Below are positions 19,732-29,475 of a stretch of DNA of 64,000 bases, piece after piece (within the stretch, counting starts at the first letter, position 1; every line of letters starts with the position of its first letter). This stretch comes from Paramagnetospirillum magneticum AMB-1 (GTDB lineage Bacteria; Pseudomonadota; Alphaproteobacteria; Rhodospirillales; Magnetospirillaceae), in contig NC_007626.1 in NCBI RefSeq assembly GCF_000009985.1, positions 1,954,001 through 2,018,000 on the forward strand, written 5' to 3'. Made by a program: the position numbers and the translations under genes. Below the pieces are notes generated by a model. It made no database searches, was not told the origin of the DNA, and saw nothing but the letters and a program-made list of their open reading frames with translations.

Positions 19732-20940
19732 ATGTCCCCATCCCGATCCGGGCACAGCCCGCTGGCCATCCTCATCTGTGCCTCGGCCATCCTGGCCATC
19801 TCGCTGGGGGTACGTCACTCCTTCGGCCTGTTCCTCCAGCCGGTGACCGAGGCCGGTGGCTGGAGCCGCGAATCCTTCGGCCTGGCCATCGCCTTGCAGA
19901 ATCTGGTCTGGGGCCTGTCCCAGCCTTTCGCCGGCATGCTGGCCGACCGCATCGGCGCCGGGCGGATGATTATTGCCGGTACTGCCCTTTATGTGGTCGG
20001 CCTGCTGGTGATGGCTCTGCCCCAGGGCGAGACCGCCTTCATTCTCGGTACCGGATTGCTGGTGGGGCTGGGCCTGTCGGGGACCACCTATCCCCTGGTG
20101 CTGGGGGCGGTGACCCGCGCCACCAGCCCGGAAAAGCGCAGTCTGGCCCTGGGGCTCGCCATGGGCGGCGCCGCCTTCGGCCAGTTCGTCATGCTGCCCG
20201 GCGCGCTGGGCGGCATCGGTCTGCTGGGCTGGTCGGGGGCGTTGATGGCCATGGCGGTTCTGACCCTGGCCATGGCTCCGCTGGCGGTGCCGCTGATGGA
20301 GACGGCGCACGCTCCGTCGCAGGGGGCCGAGATGAGCGCGGGTCAGGCCATCCGGCTGGCGCTTGGGCATCGAGGCTTTCAGCTCCTGGCGCTGGGTTTC
20401 TTCGTCTGCGGCTTCCAGGTGGTGTTCATCGCCACCCATGTGCCGGCCTTCCTGTCCGACAAGGGGCTGACGGCGGGGATCGGCTCCACCGTGCTGGCCC
20501 TGATCGGCCTGCTCAACATTCCCGGCACCTATTACGCCGGGCTGTGGGGCGCCAAATGGCGCAAGCCCATGCTGCTGTCCTGGCTCTACGTGATCCGGGC
20601 CGTGGTCATCGCCGCCTTTGCCTTCCTGCCGGTGAGCGAGGCCAGCGCCTATGCCTTCGGGGCCGCCATGGGGCTGGTCTGGCTGTCCACCGTGCCGCTG
20701 ACCAACGGTACGGTCGCCGCCCTGTTCGGAGTGCGCAACATGTCCATGCTGGGCGGGGTGGTCTTCCTCGCCCACCAGTTGGGGGCCTTTCTCGGCGGCT
20801 GGCTGGGCGGAGTTCTCTATGACCGCCTGGGCTCCTATGACGGCGCCTGGATAGTGGCCATCGGCCTCAGCCTGCTGGCCGCCCTGCTGAACCTGCCCAT
20901 CCGCGAAGAGACGGCCGAGCCCGCCCGGGCGGCGGCGTGA
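19732..20940 (+). CDS. MFS transporter
   Basis: A 402-residue, 12-helix major facilitator permease. The loop 2-3 signature is GMLADRIGAGRM. ATG 19732 follows GGAGAAG; an upstream ATG at 19666 overlaps the sigma stop and would add 22 basic residues. Location after an ArsR operator and an ECF sigma gene suggests arsenic-related or metalloid-conjugate export, but no substrate-specific motif is recognised. Oxalate/formate-type MFS proteins are a similar group. Confidence 0.8.
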   Translation: MSPSRSGHSPLAILICASAILAISLGVRHSFGLFLQPVTEAGGWSRESFGLAIALQNLVWGLSQPFAGMLADRIGAGRMIIAGTALYVVGLLVMALPQGETAFILGTGLLVGLGLSGTTYPLVLGAVTRATSPEKRSLALGLAMGGAAFGQFVMLPGALGGIGLLGWSGALMAMAVLTLAMAPLAVPLMETAHAPSQGAEMSAGQAIRLALGHRGFQLLALGFFVCGFQVVFIATHVPAFLSDKGLTAGIGSTVLALIGLLNIPGTYYAGLWGAKWRKPMLLSWLYVIRAVVIAAFAFLPVSEASAYAFGAAMGLVWLSTVPLTNGTVAALFGVRNMSMLGGVVFLAHQLGAFLGGWLGGVLYDRLGSYDGAWIVAIGLSLLAALLNLPIREETAEPARAAA

Positions 20941-21047
20941 GGATCTTCGGAATGGGGCTGGGCCTGGCGGTCCTGGCCCTGGCCTGGTCCGTCTACCGGC
21001 AGCCCCAGGCCGATCTGCTGCTGGCGGGCCTGGTGTTCTGCCAATAA
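20937..21047 (+). CDS. Possible 36-residue membrane peptide
   Basis: GTG 20937 overlaps the MFS stop (GTGA). It encodes one hydrophobic segment (GMGLGLAVLALAWSVY) then QPQADLLLAGLVFCQ and TAA just before a terminator. It could be a small subunit coupled to the MFS transporter. Only context supports it; no homolog is recognised. Confidence 0.35.
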   Translation: MRIFGMGLGLAVLALAWSVYRQPQADLLLAGLVFCQ

Positions 21048-21049
21048 AG

Positions 21050-21082
21050 AAGGGGCGGCATCCGAAGATGCCGCCCCTTTTG
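21050..21082. terminator. Strong bidirectional terminator between MFS and AhpD-like genes
   Basis: A 13-bp perfect stem (AAGGGGCGGCATC with GATGCCGCCCCTT, loop CGAA) followed by TTTTG. It lies between convergent genes and has A/T on both flanks, so it can serve both. Confidence 0.88.
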
Positions 21083-21095
21083 CTTTCGCCCGGGA

Positions 21096-21569
21096 TCAGC
21101 AGCAGCGGGCCGCTTTCGGGGCTTCGCCCCAATTGCCCTGGCCGGTGGCGCCCAACCGGGCCTCGGCGTGGCTGATGGCCCTGGAGCGGATCATGGAGGC
21201 GAGGCCAAGGACCTCGTCCAGGCGATCCTGGGGAATGCCGAGGGAGCGGGCCGCCGCCAGATGCCGGTCGATTCCGGCGGTGCAGTTGACCGCCAGCGCC
21301 GCTCCCAGAGCGATCAGCTCGGCCAGGGGATCGGCGGCGCCACAGCCGCAGCCATCCGTCACCGGGTCGAGGCCGAGGGCGTGGCGGCGCATCCCTTCGG
21401 TGGCGGTCTTGCGCACCCGGACGGCGCCGGCTACCGCCTGTTCGATGGCCGCGTCGTCGGCCCCGGCCTTGCGGACCTCCACCAGATGATGGGTGACGCA
21501 GGGACGGCACCCCGCCGCCACCGAGATGGCAAGCGCCACCAGTTCCTTTTCCAACATCGTCATGGGCAT
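21096..21569 (-). CDS. AhpD-like carboxymuconolactone decarboxylase-family protein
   Basis: A 157-residue all-helical protein with a CxxC-type redox site, GCRPCVTHHLVEVRKAG (about 17-33), matching the AhpD peroxidase motif, and a second CMD repeat with NCTAGIDRHL. Extra cysteines (DGCGCGAAD, ARCC at the end) suggest metal or thiol chemistry. ATG 21569 has AGGAG 6 nt upstream on this strand. It is divergent from rubrerythrin, so a peroxide or thiol-stress role is likely; such genes also occur in ars clusters. Confidence 0.8.
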   Translation of the reverse strand: MPMTMLEKELVALAISVAAGCRPCVTHHLVEVRKAGADDAAIEQAVAGAVRVRKTATEGMRRHALGLDPVTDGCGCGAADPLAELIALGAALAVNCTAGIDRHLAAARSLGIPQDRLDEVLGLASMIRSRAISHAEARLGATGQGNWGEAPKAARCC

Positions 21570-21733
21570 GGCGTTCTCCTGTACTGGACGTAATGCCCAT
21601 TGGACGGAGGAGGCCGATGAAATGTTACGTGACGTGATGGAGCGGCCCCGGCAATCCATGTTCTCGCCGGGATTACCCTGGGGTAGGATCGCCCCTGATC
21701 CCGAACCACTCGGGGAAGACCAAGGGGGCATAT

Positions 21734-22234
21734 ATGAAGACCAATGACAATCTGGCCGAGGCCTTCGCCGGCGAAAGCCAGGCCAATCGGAAATACCTCG
21801 CCTACGCCGAGGCCGCCGCCAAGGATGGGCTGCCCGAGATCGCCAAGCTGTTCCGCGCCGTCGCCGCGGCGGAAACCATTCACGCCCACGCCCATCTCCG
21901 CGCCATGGGCGGGATCAAGGCCACGGCCGAGAATCTTCGCGCCGCCATTTCCGGCGAGAAGCACGAGTTCGAGGAGATGTATCCGGCCTTCATCGCCACC
22001 GCCGAGGCCGAAGGAGCCCGGATGGCGCTGCTGTCCATGCGCCACGCCCTGGAGGTGGAGAAGGTCCACCACGGCCTGTTCACGGACGCCCTGGCGGCCG
22101 TGGAAGCCGGTCACGACCTGCCCGAGGGCGGCATCCACGTCTGTGGTATCTGTGGTCATACGGTGATCGGCGAGGTGCCGGACCAGTGCCCGGTCTGCCA
22201 CGCCAAGGCGGGAAAGTTCTCCGAGATCGCCTGA
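21734..22234 (+). CDS. Rubrerythrin
   Basis: A 166-residue peroxide-reducing protein. The N-terminal ferritin-like four-helix domain has the di-iron Glu/His set (AGESQANRKYLAYAE, AAAETIHAHAHL, EFEEMYPAF, ALEVEKVHHGLF). The C-terminal rubredoxin-like domain has CGICG and CPVCHA. Cytoplasmic. It faces the AhpD-like gene across a 164-nt intergenic region containing a repeated ACGTGACGTGA-type sequence near 21625 that could be regulatory. Confidence 0.93.
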   Translation: MKTNDNLAEAFAGESQANRKYLAYAEAAAKDGLPEIAKLFRAVAAAETIHAHAHLRAMGGIKATAENLRAAISGEKHEFEEMYPAFIATAEAEGARMALLSMRHALEVEKVHHGLFTDALAAVEAGHDLPEGGIHVCGICGHTVIGEVPDQCPVCHAKAGKFSEIA

Positions 22235-22330
22235 GGACGGGGCGGCCCCACCGCCGGAACGGAAGGCCCGTCATCTTCAGGGGATGGCTGGCCTTGTTCC
22301 TTTACTCGCCGGACAAGGCGGCCGTGAGGC

Positions 22331-23440
22331 TCAGGGAGTGGGCCTATCGGCATATTGCCGGGCGATGGCTCGGAACTCGTCCTGGATGCCGACGAAGGCA
22401 TCGACCACATCGGGGTCGAAACGCCCTCCCTTGTCCCGGATGATGATGTCCACCGCCTCGGCGTGGGGGATGGGCTCCTTGTAGACCCGACGGCTGATCA
22501 ATGCGTCGTAGACATCGGCGACGGCCATCAGGCGGGCGGAAACGGGGATGTCGTCGCCGGACAGGCCCTCGGGGTAGCCGTCGCCGTCCCACCGCTCGTG
22601 GTGGTAATGGGTGATTTCCTTGGCCATTGTCAGGAATTCCAGGCGGGTTCCCAGCCAGCGTTCGGCGGATTCAATGGCGTTGCGGCCGAGGGCGGCGTGG
22701 GTCTTCATGACCTCGAATTCCTCCGGCGTCAGGCGCCCAGGCTTCAGCAAGATACAGTCGGGAATGCCGATCTTGCCGATATCGTGCAGCGGTGCCGATT
22801 TGAACAGCATGGTGATGGCAGCTTCATCCAGCAGAGGGGCGAAGCGGGGGTGGTCCTGCAGCGCGGTGGCCAGGGCGCTCATGTAGTATTGGGTCCGGCG
22901 GATATGGTTGCCGGTCATCAGGTCGCGGGTCTCGGCCAGGGAGGCCATGGCCAGGATGGTGACGTCCTTGACGGCGGTAACGTCCTTGGTCCGCTTGGCG
23001 ACCTCGCGCTCCAAAAAGCGATTCTGGTCGCGCAAGAAGTCGGCCGAGGACTTGAGCCGCAGGTGCGCCTTGACCCGGGCCAGCACGATGGAGGGGCTGA
23101 ACGGCTTGGTGATGTAGTCCACCGCGCCCATGTCCAGGCCACGCTTCTCCTCGGCCATGCGCGTCTTGCTGGTCAGGAAGATTACTGGAATGTCGTGGGT
23201 CCGGGAATCGGTCTTGAGTTGCCGGCAGACTTCGTAGCCGTCGATGTCGGGCATCATCACGTCGAGCAGGACCAGGTCGGGCCGCTCGTTGCCCATGGCG
23301 ATCTTCAGGCCTCTTTCGCCGCTGTTGGCCACCTTGACCCGGTAATCGGCCTTGAGCAATTCGCTCATCAGCCAGACGTCATCGGGGCTGTCGTCCACCA
23401 CCAGAATGGTGGCCCTGTCCATGAAATCCGCAGGCAGCAT
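22331..23440 (-). CDS. Response regulator with HD-GYP c-di-GMP phosphodiesterase domain (first of a tandem pair)
   Basis: A 369-residue protein with REC domain (ILVVDDSPDD, phospho-acceptor Asp in LVLLDVMMPDIDGYE, switch Lys in YITKPFSP), a coiled linker, and an HD-GYP domain: LHDIGKIGIPD, then ITHYHHERWDGDGYPEGLSGDDIP with complete HD, HH and GYP residues. It is predicted to hydrolyse c-di-GMP when phosphorylated. ATG 23440 overlaps the stop of the upstream paralog by 1 nt (TGATG). Confidence 0.93.
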   Translation of the reverse strand: MLPADFMDRATILVVDDSPDDVWLMSELLKADYRVKVANSGERGLKIAMGNERPDLVLLDVMMPDIDGYEVCRQLKTDSRTHDIPVIFLTSKTRMAEEKRGLDMGAVDYITKPFSPSIVLARVKAHLRLKSSADFLRDQNRFLEREVAKRTKDVTAVKDVTILAMASLAETRDLMTGNHIRRTQYYMSALATALQDHPRFAPLLDEAAITMLFKSAPLHDIGKIGIPDCILLKPGRLTPEEFEVMKTHAALGRNAIESAERWLGTRLEFLTMAKEITHYHHERWDGDGYPEGLSGDDIPVSARLMAVADVYDALISRRVYKEPIPHAEAVDIIIRDKGGRFDPDVVDAFVGIQDEFRAIARQYADRPTP

Positions 23441-24618
23441 CACGAGGTCGCCTTCTGGTGAGCGGGCATTTCCGTTCCCGAAATGGAGAGCAGATCCTTC
23501 TTGCGCTTCAGGTCCGCATCGGAATCGGAATGCTCGTCGGCGATGGCGCGGAACTCGTCCTGGATGGCCAGGAAGGCATCGACGATATCGGGGTCGAAAT
23601 GCTGGCCCCGTCCCTGGACGATGATTTCCACCGCCTTTTCGTGGGGCATGCCCTCCTTGTAGACACGCCGGCTGATCAGGGCGTCGTAAACGTCGGCCAC
23701 CGCCATCAGGCGGGCGGACAGGGGAATGTCGTCGCCGGCCAGCCCTTGGGGGTAGCCGCTGCCGTCCCACTTCTCCTGGTGGCCGAAGGCGATTTCCTTG
23801 GCGGTGGTCAGGAACTCCACCTTGGTTCCCAAGGAGTGCTCGGCATGTTCGATGGCCTCGCGGCCCAGCGTGGTGTGAGTCTTCATGATCTCGAACTCTT
23901 CCGGGACGAAGCGCCCGGGCTTGAGCAGGATGCGGTCGGGAATGCCCACCTTGCCGATATCGTGGAGCGGCGCCGATTTGAACAGCATATCGATGGTGCC
24001 GTCGTCCAGATGGGCGGCGAAGCGGGGATGGGTGCGCAGCCGGGTGGCCAGGGCCTTGACATAGAATTGGGTGCGGCGGATGTGGTTGCCGGTTTCCAGG
24101 TCGCGGGTTTCGGCCAGGGACGCCATGGCCAGGATGGTGACGTCCTGGATGGCCATCACCTCCTCGGTGCGCTTGGCGACCTCGTGTTCCAGAAAGTCGT
24201 TCTTGTCGCGGAGAAAATCGGCGGTGGCCTTGAGTTTCAGGTGGGTCTTGACCCGGGCAAGGACGATGGGCGGGCTGATGGGCTTGGTGATGTAGTCCAC
24301 GGCACCCAGGTCCAGCCCCGTCTTCTCGGCGTCCACCTCGGCTTTGGCGGTCAGGAAGATGACCGGAATATGGTGCGTCCTGGGTTCGGCCTTGAGGCGC
24401 CGGCAGACCTCGTAGCCGTCCAGCCCCGGCATCATGATGTCCAGCAGGATCAGGTCGGGGGACGTTTCGGCCATGGCGACCTTAAGGGCCTTCTCGCCCG
24501 AGCTGGCCACCTTCACCCGGTACTCGTCCTTGAGCAGGCTGCTCAGCACCGCCAGATTGTCCGGCGTGTCGTCCACAACCAGGATGGTGGCTCTCTCGAT
24601 GACGTCAGATGCGTCCAT
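23440..24618 (-). CDS. Response regulator with HD-GYP domain (second of a tandem pair)
   Basis: A 392-residue paralog of the downstream gene: REC (ILVVDDTPDN, LILLDIMMPGLDGYE, YITKPISP) and HD-GYP (LHDIGKVGIPD; FGHQEKWDGSGYPQGLAGDDIP). The conserved HHE is GHQE here, so one of the paired histidines is replaced; metal content or activity may differ. ATG 24618 has AGGA 7 nt upstream and follows the hybrid kinase stop by 10 nt. Likely co-transcribed with that kinase. Confidence 0.92.
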   Translation of the reverse strand: MDASDVIERATILVVDDTPDNLAVLSSLLKDEYRVKVASSGEKALKVAMAETSPDLILLDIMMPGLDGYEVCRRLKAEPRTHHIPVIFLTAKAEVDAEKTGLDLGAVDYITKPISPPIVLARVKTHLKLKATADFLRDKNDFLEHEVAKRTEEVMAIQDVTILAMASLAETRDLETGNHIRRTQFYVKALATRLRTHPRFAAHLDDGTIDMLFKSAPLHDIGKVGIPDRILLKPGRFVPEEFEIMKTHTTLGREAIEHAEHSLGTKVEFLTTAKEIAFGHQEKWDGSGYPQGLAGDDIPLSARLMAVADVYDALISRRVYKEGMPHEKAVEIIVQGRGQHFDPDIVDAFLAIQDEFRAIADEHSDSDADLKRKKDLLSISGTEMPAHQKATS

Positions 24619-24628
24619 CACGGGTTCC

Positions 24629-27600
24629 TCAGGCGGGGGCACGGTTCCGTTGCACGGCCTCGGTCAGGGTGGCCAGGGCCTGATCGAAGTTGAAATCCTT
24701 GATGGCTGCCCGGATGCGGGGAAAATGATCCGGAAAGGCAGTTTGCAGCAGGCCGGCATTGGCTTCCAGCACATCGTCGGCCTCGGCGTCGTCTTCCGCA
24801 AGCAGGATGAGCAGACGCTGGCAAGCCGCGTCCAGCGCCGCGCGGTCGATGGCGACCGGCGCGATGGTTTCTTCCGGCGGCAGGGTCGAGTCCAGGGCGG
24901 CGATCAGAGCGGCCAGGGGAGCCGCCATGGCGTCGAGAAGGTCCTCCACCTCCTGGCGGGACAACTTGTCGCAAAGGGCGGCTTCCAGGTCGGCGGCCCG
25001 CCTTTGCACCTCGTCCGCCCCGATCATGCCGGCCAAGCCCTTGGTGGTGTGGGCCAGGCGTTCCGCCGTACTCCAGTCGTCGGCCTCCAGGGCGGCACGG
25101 ATGTCGCCGGCCACGCTCTTGCGCCCGGCAGCGAATTTGCGCAGCGAGGTGAGGTAAAGGCGGGTCTTGCCCTGGACGCGGCGCAGGCCGGTGGTGGTGT
25201 CAAGGCCGTCGATCCGCGGGATGGAGTGCTCCTCCCCCGTCTCCGACGGCGCGCTCGCCCCGTGGGCCGCCGCCGGGGAATGACGGGGGGCGATCCAGCG
25301 CAGCAGGGCCGCCCACAATTGGTCCGGGTCGATGGGCTTGGTGATGAAGTCGTTCATGCCGGCATCCAGACAGCGATCGCGGTCGCGCTGCATGGCATTG
25401 GCGGTCATGGCGACGATGGGCAGGTGGTCGAACTGGCCGAGCCGCCGGATTTCCCGGGTGGCGGCGACGCCGTCCATGACCGGCATCTGCATGTCCATCA
25501 GCACCATGTCGTAGGCGTTCCGCCGTACCTTGGCCAGGGCGATGGCGCCGTCATCGGCCACGTCCACTTGGAAGCCGGCATCGCCAAGCAGTTCCGTGGC
25601 CACCTGCTGGTTGAGGTCGTTGTCTTCCACCAGCAGAATGCGGGCGCCCCTGATGGTCTCCAGGTGCATCTCCGAGGAGGAGTGGCCGCCGTCCACGTCG
25701 CGCGGCTCGGCGGGTTGGCAGCCGAACAGGCGCATGATGGTGTCGAACAGGATGGAGGCGCTGACCGGCTTGATCAGTACATCCTCGATGCCGGCCTCGG
25801 TGATCAGGTTCAGCACTTCCTCGCGGCCATAGGCCGTGACCATCAGCAGGCGGGGCGCCGGGTCCAGCCCCAGGGCCATGAGATGGTGGGCGGTTTCGAT
25901 GCCGTCCATGCCGGGCATGCGCCAGTCGAGCAGGACGATCTCGTAGGGGGTTCCGGCCATGGCCGCCCGCTTGACCTCGTCCACCGCCTCCAGGCCGGAG
26001 GCCCGGGTGGTGACCTGGAAGGTCATGCCGGCCATCAGATCGGCCAGCACGGTGCGGGCATTGTCGTTGTCATCCACCACCAGGACCCGGCGGCCGCGCA
26101 GGTCCGGCGATGGCAGCAATCGCCGCTTGCGCACGGTGCCGATGCCCATGCGGGCGGTGAACCAGAAGGTGCTGCCCTTGCCGTATTCACTCTCGACGCC
26201 CACCTCGCCGCCCATCAGCTCTGCCAGCCGCTTGGAGATGGCTAGTCCCAGCCCGGTGCCGCCGAATTTGCGGGTGGTGGAGGTGTCGGCCTGCTCGAAA
26301 CTCTGGAACAGGCGGGCGGCCTGTTCCGCGGTAATGCCGATGCCGGTGTCGCGGACGGCGAAGTACAGCAGGACCTCGGTCTCGCTGCGCTCCTTGACGC
26401 GGGCGATGATGTCGATCTCGCCGTTTTCCGTGAACTTCACCGCATTGTTGGCATAGTTGATGAGAATCTGTCCCAGGCGCAGCGAATCGCCGACCAGGGT
26501 TCGCGGTACCTCGGAGGGAATGTCGAACACCAGTTCCAGCGATTTGGCGCGGGTCTTCTCGGTCAGCAGATTGGCGATGTTGTCGAGCACTTTGTCCAGT
26601 TCGAAATCCGTGTGCTCGACGGCCAGCTTGCCGGCCTCGATCTTAGAGAAGTCCAGGATGTCGTTGATGATGCCCAGCAGGTGCTGGCCGGCGCTCTGGA
26701 TCTTCTTGACGTAGTCGTGCTGGCGCGGCGTCAGCTCGGTTTTCAGCGCCAGATGGCTCATGCCGATGATGGCGTTCATGGGGGTGCGGATCTCGTGGCT
26801 CATATTGGCCAGGAAGTCCGACTTCATCCTTGTGGCGTCCTCCGCCAGTTCCTTGGCCCGGGTCAGGGCCGCCTCGGCCAGCTTCTCCGCCGAGACGTCC
26901 TGAAAGAAGCCGGCCCAGGTTCCTCCGCCGGCCTGGGCGACGATGGGCACGGCCTCCATGCGGACCCAGCGCTCCTCGCCCGGCGCGTCCAGGCGGTACT
27001 GGGTGGAGAAGCGGACGCCCTGTTCAAGGGCGCCCTCGATCACGCTTTCCAGCGTCTCCCGGTCGCCATCCCGCACGGTGCCGTAGAGCCGTCCGGCATT
27101 GGCCAGCAGCTGGTCGGCACCGACTCCCAGAATGCCCCGCACCTGACGGCCCATGAAGGTGAACCAGAAATCCTCGCCCTCGTTGCGCAATTCGAAGACT
27201 GCCGCCGGGACCGAATTGGTCAGGGCGCGCAGGCGTTCCTCGGCCTGTTGAAGCCGATGTTCCCAGTTGCGGCGATCGGTGATGTCGTCGCAGACCCAGA
27301 CCGAGCCCTTGGACAGATCGCCGCTGTCGATGGCGCGTCCAGAGGTCCGGCCCCAGAAGGTGGTGCCGTTCTTCCTGCGGTATTCCCAGTCGCCCTGGAA
27401 GGTCTCGCCCTGGGCCAGGGCGGGATAGGCCTCCCGGCCCATGCGTTCGAAATCGCCTTCATTGGCGAAGACGACCCCGGTGCTCTGTCCATCCAGCTCC
27501 GACGGGCCGTAGCCCAGCAACTGGGCCAGGGACTTGTTGGAGCGGACGATGTGGCGGTCCCGGATGACCGCGATGCCCAATCCCGCCGACTGGAAGATGG

Positions 27601-29380
27601 CCGATTGCTCTTCCATGGCTCCGGTCATGGCGGCCAGGGCCTCCTCCCGCTCGGTTACGTCCAGCCAGTAGCCGTTCCAGACCCGGGTGCCGTCGGCCAG
27701 GCGGGAGGCCATGGCACGAGTCTCGATCCAGCGGGCCTCGCCGTGACGGTTCATCACCCGGTACAGCTGATTGGTGGACGAACCCTCAAGCAGGGCTTCT
27801 TCCAAGGCCTGATGAGCCTTGGCTAGATCGCCGGGATGGATGCGCCAGAACCGCAGGTCCGGCTCATTGATCAACTCATCGGGGGTGTAGCCCCAGATCT
27901 CCTCGGCCTTGGCGCTGATGAAGCGGAAGCTTTGGTCGCCGCTTGGCGCCACCTCGAAGCGGAAGGCGGCACAGGGCAGGGAATCGGCCATGTCGCGCAT
28001 CAACTGGCGGGACCATTCGGCGGTGCTCTTCGAATGTTCAAGCTCCTCCGTACGTTCCAGCACCCGGGCCTCCAGGGTGGTGTTGGCTTCCTCCAGGCGG
28101 GTGGTGGACGACAGCAGCGCCTCGCGCATGGCTTCCTGGGCGGCGGATAACTCCTGGATTTCCCCCAGGTCGGAGGCGACATTCACCGGGCGGGCCAGAT
28201 CCAGACGGCCGATACGGATACTCTCCTGGGCCAGGGCTTCCAGCGGCGCCGCAAAGCGGCGCGCCATGGGCAGGGTGACCAGCGCCGCCATGGCCAGGGA
28301 GGCCAGGATCAGCAGGATCAGCAGGATGATCTGCTCGCGGCCCACGGGAATGAAATCATGGCGCGGTGCAATGACGCCCAGCCAGATGGGGTTCGAGCCG
28401 ATGGCCATGCGGCTGAAATGGGAGAACCAGACGTCGCCGTCGATGCGCATGGGGTTCAGGCTGCCATCCGGCCGCCCCAGGTCGTTCCAGAGCCTCCATC
28501 CCTCGACCAGGGCCGGCAGGTTCTGGTCGGCCAGGGGCTTCAGCACCGCCTTCTTGATCTCGTCGTCGCTGTCGAAGCGTGGCATGCGCGGGACGCCGAC
28601 CAGTTGTCCCTGGTCGTCCAGAAGCATCCCCATGCCGTTGGGGCCGGCTTTGACTTGGCGGGTGAAGTGGGAGAGATCCAGCAACTTGACGTCGTGACCG
28701 ATCACGTAGCGGCTTCCGTCGGCGGCGGTCCAGCGGCTGGCGGCGGTGATGCCCGGTTCCTTGGTGGTGAAGAAGATGTAGGGCGCCGTCCAGTGGATGT
28801 CATCGTCCCTCGCCATGGCCAGGGCGCCCTTGAACCAGGGGCGCTGGCGGGCGTCGTAATCGCGCTCCAGCACCTCGGTCTTCTCCATCACCCGTCCGGC
28901 GCTCCAGGTGATCCAGGTGGTGGCCTTGCCGCGCTTGTCGGGATCACTGAGGCGGTTGACCCACTTGCCGTCGGGCGTCAGCAGCAACAGAATTTCCCGC
29001 CCCGATTCATGGGCGAGAATGACCGAGGAGATCTCGGGATGGTTCTCGATGATGGGAAAGAAGAACTCGTTGAAGCGCTGAAGCTGGTCCAGGTCCAGGC
29101 TGCCGTTCATGCCCCAGTGGCGGCTGGTGTTGAGCGTGATTTCCACGGTGGCCAGCAGGCGCCGGACCCGAGCCTCCAGTTCGCCCGCCGTCTGCCGCAT
29201 CTGGGTATCCGCAAGGCGGTCTATGGTCGGCGCGACGATCAGCCAATAGGTGGAGGCGGCAAAGACCCCCAGGGCGATAACCACGATGAAGAACGCCCGC
29301 ACCAGCAGGCTGTTGCGAATGGACGTCCTTCCGGCCCTCGGCTGTTCGGATCGTTGGGGCGTCGGAGCCTGGTCGGTCAT
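24629..29380 (-). CDS. Giant hybrid sensor histidine kinase (Cache-PAS-HK-REC-REC-Hpt)
   Basis: A 1583-residue inner-membrane kinase. Order: membrane helix (about 27-48), periplasmic dCache-like region to about 335, second helix ([19 protein letters not shown]), HAMP, coiled coil, three PAS domains (about 455-840), HisKA with [15 protein letters not shown], HATPase_c ([14 protein letters not shown]), two REC domains ([24 protein letters not shown]) and a C-terminal Hpt domain (AHTTKGLAG, phosphorylatable His). ATG 29380 has AAGGTGG upstream; the longer frame has no supporting homology. It heads an operon with two HD-GYP regulators, so phosphate likely flows Hpt to those REC domains. Confidence 0.92.
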   Translation of the reverse strand: MTDQAPTPQRSEQPRAGRTSIRNSLLVRAFFIVVIALGVFAASTYWLIVAPTIDRLADTQMRQTAGELEARVRRLLATVEITLNTSRHWGMNGSLDLDQLQRFNEFFFPIIENHPEISSVILAHESGREILLLLTPDGKWVNRLSDPDKRGKATTWITWSAGRVMEKTEVLERDYDARQRPWFKGALAMARDDDIHWTAPYIFFTTKEPGITAASRWTAADGSRYVIGHDVKLLDLSHFTRQVKAGPNGMGMLLDDQGQLVGVPRMPRFDSDDEIKKAVLKPLADQNLPALVEGWRLWNDLGRPDGSLNPMRIDGDVWFSHFSRMAIGSNPIWLGVIAPRHDFIPVGREQIILLILLILASLAMAALVTLPMARRFAAPLEALAQESIRIGRLDLARPVNVASDLGEIQELSAAQEAMREALLSSTTRLEEANTTLEARVLERTEELEHSKSTAEWSRQLMRDMADSLPCAAFRFEVAPSGDQSFRFISAKAEEIWGYTPDELINEPDLRFWRIHPGDLAKAHQALEEALLEGSSTNQLYRVMNRHGEARWIETRAMASRLADGTRVWNGYWLDVTEREEALAAMTGAMEEQSAIFQSAGLGIAVIRDRHIVRSNKSLAQLLGYGPSELDGQSTGVVFANEGDFERMGREAYPALAQGETFQGDWEYRRKNGTTFWGRTSGRAIDSGDLSKGSVWVCDDITDRRNWEHRLQQAEERLRALTNSVPAAVFELRNEGEDFWFTFMGRQVRGILGVGADQLLANAGRLYGTVRDGDRETLESVIEGALEQGVRFSTQYRLDAPGEERWVRMEAVPIVAQAGGGTWAGFFQDVSAEKLAEAALTRAKELAEDATRMKSDFLANMSHEIRTPMNAIIGMSHLALKTELTPRQHDYVKKIQSAGQHLLGIINDILDFSKIEAGKLAVEHTDFELDKVLDNIANLLTEKTRAKSLELVFDIPSEVPRTLVGDSLRLGQILINYANNAVKFTENGEIDIIARVKERSETEVLLYFAVRDTGIGITAEQAARLFQSFEQADTSTTRKFGGTGLGLAISKRLAELMGGEVGVESEYGKGSTFWFTARMGIGTVRKRRLLPSPDLRGRRVLVVDDNDNARTVLADLMAGMTFQVTTRASGLEAVDEVKRAAMAGTPYEIVLLDWRMPGMDGIETAHHLMALGLDPAPRLLMVTAYGREEVLNLITEAGIEDVLIKPVSASILFDTIMRLFGCQPAEPRDVDGGHSSSEMHLETIRGARILLVEDNDLNQQVATELLGDAGFQVDVADDGAIALAKVRRNAYDMVLMDMQMPVMDGVAATREIRRLGQFDHLPIVAMTANAMQRDRDRCLDAGMNDFITKPIDPDQLWAALLRWIAPRHSPAAAHGASAPSETGEEHSIPRIDGLDTTTGLRRVQGKTRLYLTSLRKFAAGRKSVAGDIRAALEADDWSTAERLAHTTKGLAGMIGADEVQRRAADLEAALCDKLSRQEVEDLLDAMAAPLAALIAALDSTLPPEETIAPVAIDRAALDAACQRLLILLAEDDAEADDVLEANAGLLQTAFPDHFPRIRAAIKDFNFDQALATLTEAVQRNRAPA

Positions 29381-29400
29381 GCAACCCCACCTTCGGACCA

Positions 29401-29430
29401 TGAGGCCTGCCTCATTACCAGCAAGGTAAT
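29401..29430. promoter_or_regulatory. Two adjacent palindromes upstream of the hybrid kinase
   Basis: TGAGGC-CT-GCCTCA (29401-29414) directly adjoins ATTACC-N5-GGTAAT (29414-29430), 21 nt from the kinase start. They may be operators or leader hairpins. Confidence 0.4.
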
Positions 29431-29475
29431 CTGTCGTATGGCCTTGGGAAAGCGTGATGTGAGGGGCGCCCGGGT

